Source: Cyclobacteriaceae bacterium (GTDB taxonomy: Bacteria; Bacteroidota; Bacteroidia; Cytophagales; Cyclobacteriaceae). Taken from it: DNA of 46,407 nt. Positions within the stretch are counted from its first letter, which is position 1, and each line of letters starts with the position of its first letter. Below, piece after piece: positions 41,990 through 46,407 of this stretch. Location: the NCBI GenBank assembly GCA_947458475.1, contig CANGZP010000012.1, positions 1 to 46,407 on the forward strand, written 5' to 3'. The notes beneath the pieces are model-generated. The model was not told the DNA's origin, ran no database searches, and saw only the letters and a program-made list of their open reading frames with translations. The position numbers and the translations under genes were made by a program.

Positions 41990-42030
41990 ATTCCGGTGCA
42001 CTTTAAAAAAACTGCAAAGTGCACCGGAAT
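41990..42030. terminator. Long perfect hairpin between convergent genes
   Basis: Positions 41990-42004 and 42016-42030 form a perfect 15-bp stem (ATTCCGGTGCACTTT and its complement) with an 11-nt A-rich loop. Each arm contains the palindrome GTGCAC. It sits between the ceramidase-like gene and the convergent cyclophilin gene, but neither side has a clear T tract, so it may terminate weakly or protect 3' ends. Confidence 0.7.
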
Positions 42031-42039
42031 TAATTTGAT

Positions 42040-42477
42040 TTAAGATTCGTGGATTAGAATTTTTTCAATTTTATCTCCTGCGCGGATTGCATCAATCACT
42101 TCCAAACCTTCCACCACCTTGCCAAAGCAGGTGTGGTTTCGATCTAAATGTGCAGTGTTTGCTCTGCTGTGGCAGATGAAAAATTGTGATCCTCCTGTAT
42201 TTCTTCCTGCATGTGCCATAGAAAGTACGCCACGGTCATGAAACTGGTTTCCACCAGTCAATTCACATTGAATTTTATAACCAGGACCTCCTGTACCAGT
42301 GCCTGTTGGGCAGCCACCTTGAACTACAAAGTTCGGGATTACGCGGTGAAAAGTAAGTCCATCGTAAAAACCTTTTGTGGATAGGTCTACAAAGTTTTGA
42401 ACCGTGATAGGAGCGTCTGCTTCATAAAACTCGACAAGCATGGTTCCTTTTTCAGTGATTATTTCAGCTGTTTTCAT
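42040..42477 (-). CDS. Peptidyl-prolyl cis-trans isomerase, cyclophilin type (145 aa)
   Basis: This is a cytoplasmic cyclophilin catalysing proline isomerisation. Conserved core: FVDLSTKGFYDGLTFHRVIPNFVVQGG (catalytic Arg in FHRV), GPGYKIQCEL, RGVLSMAHAG and GSQFFICHSRANTAHLDRNHTCFGKVVEG. No signal peptide. A reading frame extends upstream to 42573, but the ATG at 42477 begins MKTAEIITEKGTM, the standard cyclophilin start, and lies 37 nt after the predicted transcript start. It follows pckA on the same strand. Confidence 0.93.
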   Translation of the reverse strand: MKTAEIITEKGTMLVEFYEADAPITVQNFVDLSTKGFYDGLTFHRVIPNFVVQGGCPTGTGTGGPGYKIQCELTGGNQFHDRGVLSMAHAGRNTGGSQFFICHSRANTAHLDRNHTCFGKVVEGLEVIDAIRAGDKIEKILIHES

Positions 42478-42517
42478 GACTAGGGTTGATGATTTGTGGT
42501 TAATTCGGATTGTGATG

Positions 42518-42525
42518 CAAAAATA
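42518..42525 (-). promoter_or_regulatory. -7 promoter box of the cyclophilin gene
   Basis: On the minus strand TATTTTTG matches TAnnTTTG exactly, inside the longer frame extending upstream, and so supports the ATG at 42477 as start. A TTG at the usual -33 distance is lacking. Confidence 0.45.
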
Positions 42526-42587
42526 GAGCTTGTCTTGGCTTTTTGATTCATTTCGATCAAAAAGAGTGCACAATAGTTTTCTCCAGC

Positions 42588-44171
42588 TTAGCTAATTGGG
42601 CCACCTGAACTTATTTTGGCATTCGGCTCCGTTACAATTGAGACAAAGTTTTTTTGAAAGGCAGCTACAAGGAGTTTCGCTTGTTTGTCATAGGATTCTG
42701 GATCTGACCAGGTGCTTTTAGGATTTAAGATGGTTGAAGGCACCTGTGGGCAAATCTCGGGAACTTGAAACCCAAATACGGGATCTATCCGGAAAGGAGC
42801 GAAGTCTAACTTCCCTTCCATAGCTGCTTGTATCATGGATCGGGTATAACTGAGTTTCATTCGTGACCCAATCCCAAAGGGACCGCCAGTCCAGCCCGTA
42901 TTGATCAACCATACCGTAGCATTTGAAGATTTCAATTTCTCTCCAAACAATTCTGCATATCTGTAAGGGTGTAAGGGTAAAAATGCAGCCCCAAAGCATG
43001 CGGAAAAGGTTAGTTTGGGTTCAGTTACACCCATTTCAGTTCCAGCTACCTTAGCTGTATATCCAGAGATGAAGTGATACATGGCCTGCTCTTCATTCAA
43101 TTTTGAAATCGGAGGCAGTATTCCGAAGGCATCTGCAGTGAGGAAAAACACATGTTTTGGTGCTGCGGCTAGGGAGGGATGAATTGAATTTGGAATATGG
43201 GATAAAGGGTAAGCTGTGCGGGTATTTTCAGTGATTGACCTATTGGTGTAATCTACCTCACGGGTGCCGGCTTTAAATCTTGTATTTTCAAGGATTGCAC
43301 CAAACCGGATTGCTTGGTAAATCTCAGGTTCACGTTCAGGATCCAAATCTATGGCTTTGGCATAGCATCCTCCCTCAAAATTAAAAATCCCAGAATCGGA
43401 CCACCCATGCTCATCATCTCCGATAAGTAAGCGATTTGGGTCAGAGGAAAGGGTTGTTTTGCCTGTTCCAGAAAGGCCAAAAAATAAAGCAGTTTCTCCC
43501 TCGGCACTTACATTTGCAGCACAATGCATGGGCAATACTTGCTTTTGGGTAGGCAAGAGGTAATTCATGATGGAAAACACCCCTTTCTTCATTTCTCCTG
43601 CATAAGCCGTTCCACCAATTAAAATAATTTTTTGGCTTAGGTTCAAAATTGTAAAATTGGAATTGCTTACTCCATCTGTTTGGGGATCTGCGACGAAATC
43701 AGGTACACAGATTACTGTGTATTCATGTGAGAATTCCGCAAGTTCACTTTCTTTTGATCGAATAAAGAGGTTATCGCAAAACAAATTGTGCCAGGCCAAA
43801 GAGGTTACCACCCGAACATGGATTCGATAGTTGGGATCTGCACCCACCATTAAATCTCTAACGTACACCTCCTTATCCTGAAGAAAGGATTTCATTTTGC
43901 TATAAATATTTTCAAAATGATTTGGAGCCAAAGAAATATTGATGTCTCCCCAGCAAATGGAGTTCACTGTGGAATCATCCTTGACGAGGTATCGGTCTTT
44001 GGGAGATCGACCTGTAAACTTTCCTGTATCTACCATCAAGGCTCCTGACGCAGTAAGTTTTCCCTCATTTTTTCGGACTGTGTGCTCAATTAATTCTGCA
44101 GGTGGAACTTGGTAGTGGACCTGCTGTACGGGAAAGTCTAATGGACTTCCTTTACTTTGAAATTGTTGCAT
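42588..44171 (-). CDS. pckA: Phosphoenolpyruvate carboxykinase (ATP)
   Basis: PckA converts oxaloacetate to phosphoenolpyruvate at the start of gluconeogenesis. Seen: GKFTGRSPKDRYLV (substrate-binding Arg), the kinase-1a P-loop GLSGTGKTTLSSDP, kinase-2 LIGDDEHGW and FEGGCYAKAIDL with metal and oxaloacetate contacts, plus ATP-type ENTRTAYPLSHIPN and NTGWTGGPFGIGSRM. From the ATG at 44171 the protein has 527 aa, the normal size. An open extension to 44354 codes for a basic, low-quality N-terminus and is rejected. It is divergent from the POT transporter gene across about 290 bp. Confidence 0.96.
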   Translation of the reverse strand: MQQFQSKGSPLDFPVQQVHYQVPPAELIEHTVRKNEGKLTASGALMVDTGKFTGRSPKDRYLVKDDSTVNSICWGDINISLAPNHFENIYSKMKSFLQDKEVYVRDLMVGADPNYRIHVRVVTSLAWHNLFCDNLFIRSKESELAEFSHEYTVICVPDFVADPQTDGVSNSNFTILNLSQKIILIGGTAYAGEMKKGVFSIMNYLLPTQKQVLPMHCAANVSAEGETALFFGLSGTGKTTLSSDPNRLLIGDDEHGWSDSGIFNFEGGCYAKAIDLDPEREPEIYQAIRFGAILENTRFKAGTREVDYTNRSITENTRTAYPLSHIPNSIHPSLAAAPKHVFFLTADAFGILPPISKLNEEQAMYHFISGYTAKVAGTEMGVTEPKLTFSACFGAAFLPLHPYRYAELFGEKLKSSNATVWLINTGWTGGPFGIGSRMKLSYTRSMIQAAMEGKLDFAPFRIDPVFGFQVPEICPQVPSTILNPKSTWSDPESYDKQAKLLVAAFQKNFVSIVTEPNAKISSGGPIS

Positions 44172-44394
44172 TCTTTGGTTTTCCTTGGGTTTAGTTTCTG
44201 AAAAATTAGTATCTAAAATTAGGGATTTGATTTTGAACCATTTTCCTAAAATCAGCTTTATTTCTCTTTTCAATCGATTTCGTAAAAAAACAATAAATAT
44301 TTTATGAAACTGAATTGCATCGAAAAAAATTAGCTTAAAGTGATTTTTTTTCAAGTTTTCAGAAAGGTTTTATCTCGTGTTTCAACTAGATTCT

Positions 44395-44426
44395 TTGCAA
44401 TCAAGTGCTAAAAAAGTTTATCATTG
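44395..44426 (+). promoter_or_regulatory. Candidate promoter of the POT transporter gene
   Basis: TTG at 44395-44397, a 21-bp spacer and TATCATTG at 44419-44426 (one mismatch to TAnnTTTG). The predicted start near 44430 lies downstream of the first possible GTG (44377) and about 30 nt before the GTG at 44461, which favours the later start. Confidence 0.45.
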
Positions 44427-44460
44427 CAGTAGAATTAAATCCATTCAACCCGAAACAGCC

Positions 44461-46023
44461 GTGGAAAAAACACTACAATCAGAATTTGCAGGCCCAACTG
44501 CTTTTGGTCATCCAAAAGGACTCATGACTTTGTTCTTCACCGAAATGTGGGAGCGCTTCAGTTATTACGGCATGCGTGCCTTATTGATTCTATTTATGAC
44601 CAAAGCCATTGCAGATGGAGGACTTGGGTTTGATGATCCCACAGCGGGTGCTGTATATGGCTTGTATACCATGGGTGTCTATTTATTGGCATTGCCAGGG
44701 GGCTGGCTTGCAGATCGTCTGTTTGGCTTAAAAAAATCGGTCTGGTATGGAGGAATAATTATTGCCCTCGGTCACTTTATGATGGCTGTGCCTGGCATAG
44801 AGGGATGGATTTCAGGTGCTTCTGAATCAAAAACTACCTTGAGCACTTTAGATACCACTTCTTTTTTCATGGGACTCTTGCTTATTGTACTCGGTACGGG
44901 TTTATTGAAGCCAAACATTAGTTCCATTGTAGGACAACTTTATCCCGCTGGCAGTTCCAAACGAGATGCAGGCTTTTCTATTTTTTACATGGGCATCAAT
45001 ATTGGTGGATTTATAGCTCCATTGGCTTGTGCTACTGTTGCCGAATACGACATGCATTTGGGTTTTGGATTGGCAGGTCTCGGAATGATTTTTGGATTGA
45101 TTCAGTACAAACTTACAGGTAAGGCATTGGATGGCTATGGTGAAATGCCAGTAGTCGCTACACCTGAGGAGAAAACAGCTCAAACCAAGTTAAAATCCCT
45201 AACCTCATTGATTGGCTTGATGGGTATTGTAGTGATTGGCTTGTTATTTTCAGGGGTGGTTCCAATTGATGCAGAAGCGATTGCTAAGTCTTCCGGAACA
45301 GTCATTGCGATTGTTGCAGTAGGATATTTAGGCTATGTCATTGCTTTTGGCGGCCTCAACAAAGGGGATAAGAATAAGGTGGGCGTTATTGCTGTTTTAT
45401 TCTTCTTCTCTGCTATGTTTTGGTCCGGATTTGAGCAAGCTGGATCTACCCTCAATCTTTTTGCAGAACGCTTTACTGATCGACAAGTATTGGGCTGGGA
45501 AATTCCCACTGGATACTTCCAGTCTATCAATTCCTTGTTCATCATCATTTTTGCCCCCTTCTTCGCCGCACTTTGGGTGTGGTTGGGTAGAAAAAATTTA
45601 GAACCTAGCTCTCCACTAAAATTTACCTTTGGACTTGCCATGTTGGGCTTAGGCTTTTTTGTGATGTACTTCGCAACCAAGATTGCTGCTTCAGGCGAAT
45701 TAGCAGCTCCTAGCTGGTTGATTATCACCTTCCTGTTACATACCTTCGGAGAGTTGAGTTTGTCACCTGTAGGGCTTTCTTTAGTAACTAAACTAGCTCC
45801 TAAAGGATATGGTGGTCAAATGATGGGCATTTGGTTCCTTTCAGTAGCCTTGGGCAACTTGTTTGCAGGATTGATCGCAGGTGAGGCGAGTGGGGGCTCT
45901 GAAGAGGGACTTGCTGCTATGCCAGATCAGTTTATGTTGATTGTGTATACGGTGATGGGTTCTGCCTTGGTTTTATTCCTTTTGAAGCCTGTGCTTAAGA
46001 AAATGATGGGAGAAGTGAATTGA
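44461..46023 (+). CDS. POT (PTR2) family peptide transporter
   Basis: This is a proton-coupled di-/tripeptide importer of the MFS. The signature FFTEMWERFSYYGMRALLILFM (first helix, E-x-x-E-R-F-x-Y-Y-G), FGLKKSVWYGGIIIALGH and the PTR2 motif FSIFYMGINIGGFIAPL are present. About 12-14 transmembrane helices and a long loop around residues 215-245. No ATG is available before the signature. I prefer GTG 44461 (520 aa) over GTG 44377 (548 aa) from the promoter and from the usual start a few residues before FGHPKGL. It would import dipeptides released by enzymes such as the S9 peptidase. Confidence 0.93.
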   Translation: MEKTLQSEFAGPTAFGHPKGLMTLFFTEMWERFSYYGMRALLILFMTKAIADGGLGFDDPTAGAVYGLYTMGVYLLALPGGWLADRLFGLKKSVWYGGIIIALGHFMMAVPGIEGWISGASESKTTLSTLDTTSFFMGLLLIVLGTGLLKPNISSIVGQLYPAGSSKRDAGFSIFYMGINIGGFIAPLACATVAEYDMHLGFGLAGLGMIFGLIQYKLTGKALDGYGEMPVVATPEEKTAQTKLKSLTSLIGLMGIVVIGLLFSGVVPIDAEAIAKSSGTVIAIVAVGYLGYVIAFGGLNKGDKNKVGVIAVLFFFSAMFWSGFEQAGSTLNLFAERFTDRQVLGWEIPTGYFQSINSLFIIIFAPFFAALWVWLGRKNLEPSSPLKFTFGLAMLGLGFFVMYFATKIAASGELAAPSWLIITFLLHTFGELSLSPVGLSLVTKLAPKGYGGQMMGIWFLSVALGNLFAGLIAGEASGGSEEGLAAMPDQFMLIVYTVMGSALVLFLLKPVLKKMMGEVN

Positions 46024-46046
46024 GCGGAATTTAGGTGCTAGAGAAA

Positions 46047-46072
46047 AGTACTAAGTACCAAATACGAAGTAT
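46047..46072 (-). repeat. Inverted copy of the GTACTT module
   Basis: On the minus strand these bases read as ATACTTCGTATTTGGTACTT and continue, clearly related to the forward modules at 46108-46129 and 46232-46253 but in opposite orientation, so a long hairpin can form across the start of the array. Confidence 0.65.
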
Positions 46073-46107
46073 GGAGCCGGATTCTAATTCTTAAGGTACT
46101 TCGTTCA

Positions 46108-46129
46108 TTGTACTTGGTACTTCGTACAA
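46108..46129 (+). repeat. GTACTTG-GTACTTC-GTAC module, copy 1
   Basis: Three GTAC tetramers start at 46110, 46117 and 46124, an exact 7-bp phase, flanked by TT and AA to give arms TTGTAC/GTACAA. An identical 22-bp copy is at 46232-46253. Confidence 0.8.
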
Positions 46130-46231
46130 CTTGATACTTTTTTAATTCCGAATGCCGAACTCCGATCTAAGAATGTCGAAGTAAGGATTCCTGTTCTGAC
46201 CCCAATGCTGCTTCTAAATGATCTTGGTGCC

Positions 46232-46253
46232 TTGTACTTGGTACTTCGTACAA
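46232..46253 (+). repeat. GTACTTG-GTACTTC-GTAC module, copy 2
   Basis: Identical over 22 bp to copy 1. It lies in the 78-bp spacer between the two 106-bp blocks, so the modules and the blocks repeat independently. A degenerate third copy is at 46293-46313. Confidence 0.8.
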
Positions 46254-46407
46254 TTAAATCTAATCTCTTGCCTCTGAGCCTACTTGGTAGCTGGTACTTA
46301 ATACTTCGTACAACTTGACACTTTTTTAATTTCGAATGCCGAACTCCGATCTAAGAATGTCGAAGTAGGGATTCCTGTTCTGACCCCAATGCTGCTTCTA
46401 AAGGATC

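Larger units (their letters stand above)
46024..46407. repeat. Intergenic repeat array running off the window edge
   Basis: No gene is present. Two directly repeated 106-bp blocks (46118-46223 and 46302-46407, offset 184 bp, 102 of 106 bases identical by my count) each contain a GTACTTC module and the sequence CCGAATGCCGAACTCCGATC. The second is cut by the window end, so more copies may follow. Confidence 0.85.

Noticed and set aside
42478-42573. N-terminal extension of the cyclophilin
   Set aside because: It crosses an exact TATTTTTG promoter box, and the extra residues do not match cyclophilins.
44172-44354. N-terminal extension of PEP carboxykinase
   Set aside because: The extra 61 residues are Lys/Ile/Phe-rich translation of AT-rich intergenic DNA. 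The family starts close to the ATG at 44171.
46108-46407. CRISPR-like array
   Set aside because: Repeats are of unequal length and spacing (22 bp modules, 106 bp blocks, one inverted copy), spacers are not uniform and no cas genes are in the window.

Overview
The window reads as chromosomal DNA from a member of the phylum Bacteroidota, most likely a marine or freshwater Cytophagales (Cyclobacteriaceae/Algoriphagus-like). This assignment is inferred from several signs. Genes generally lack Shine-Dalgarno sequences. Several are preceded by the Bacteroidota sigma-factor -7 box TAnnTTTG. Families largely confined to Bacteroidota are present (DUF4301, DUF2452, DUF4136-type lipoproteins, ParE with EGDSASGS in the TOPRIM motif). 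No rRNA, tRNA, CRISPR array, phage gene or transposase was recognised.

Layout. 1-5 kb: a small unknown gene, a DUF4136 lipoprotein/Mpo1-like pair, dCMP deaminase convergent with murB, and an aspartoacylase-family metallohydrolase. 4.2-9.1 kb (minus strand): phosphohexomutase, 4-hydroxyphenylpyruvate dioxygenase, and a translationally coupled BASS symporter plus acyltransferase. 9.2-14.4 kb (minus): a GIN-domain (DUF2807) lipoprotein, an outer-membrane protein and the condensin Smc. 14.5-16.7 kb (plus): a membrane-anchored unknown, a Tat-exported Rieske lipoprotein, and a WYL-type regulator with a probable auto-operator. 16.7-20.9 kb (minus): DUF4301, then the 5-oxoprolinase operon pxpABC led by a tiny lipoprotein. 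21-23 kb (plus): methionine-type aminotransferase and a DUF1684 protein. 23.1-28.3 kb (minus): a Tat-exported sugar-phosphate isomerase-like protein, gamma-glutamyltransferase and an S9 dipeptidyl peptidase. 28.6-29.9 kb (plus): three uncharacterised genes beginning with a 50-residue membrane protein. 29.9-31.4 kb (minus): deoxynucleoside kinase and 3-hydroxyacyl-CoA dehydrogenase. 31.6-34 kb (plus): CvfB-like S1 protein, YkgJ-type cysteine-cluster protein and a ROK sugar kinase, with a small lipoprotein convergent to the last. 34.5-42 kb (plus): membrane protein, parE, parC, trmH and a ceramidase-like hydrolase. 42-46 kb: cyclophilin and pckA (minus), then a POT peptide transporter (plus). 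The last ~380 bp is a gene-free repeat array that runs off the end of the window.

How genes fit together. Peptide and glutathione turnover recurs: the S9 peptidase and gamma-glutamyltransferase share an operon, pxpABC would recycle 5-oxoproline to glutamate, an aminotransferase follows, and a POT importer lies near the end. Replication and chromosome upkeep is represented by Smc, ParE/ParC, dCMP deaminase and dNK. Aromatic and organic-acid metabolism is represented by HppD, 3-hydroxyacyl-CoA dehydrogenase and PEP carboxykinase. Most of the window is ordinary housekeeping DNA. I did not find a convincing new defence or mobile system. The points most worth a second look are the DUF4301 protein as a probable unrecognised sugar-nucleotidyltransferase-fold enzyme, the WYL operator pair, the 50-aa/DUF2452/unknown trio, and the heptamer-phased repeat array at the right edge.
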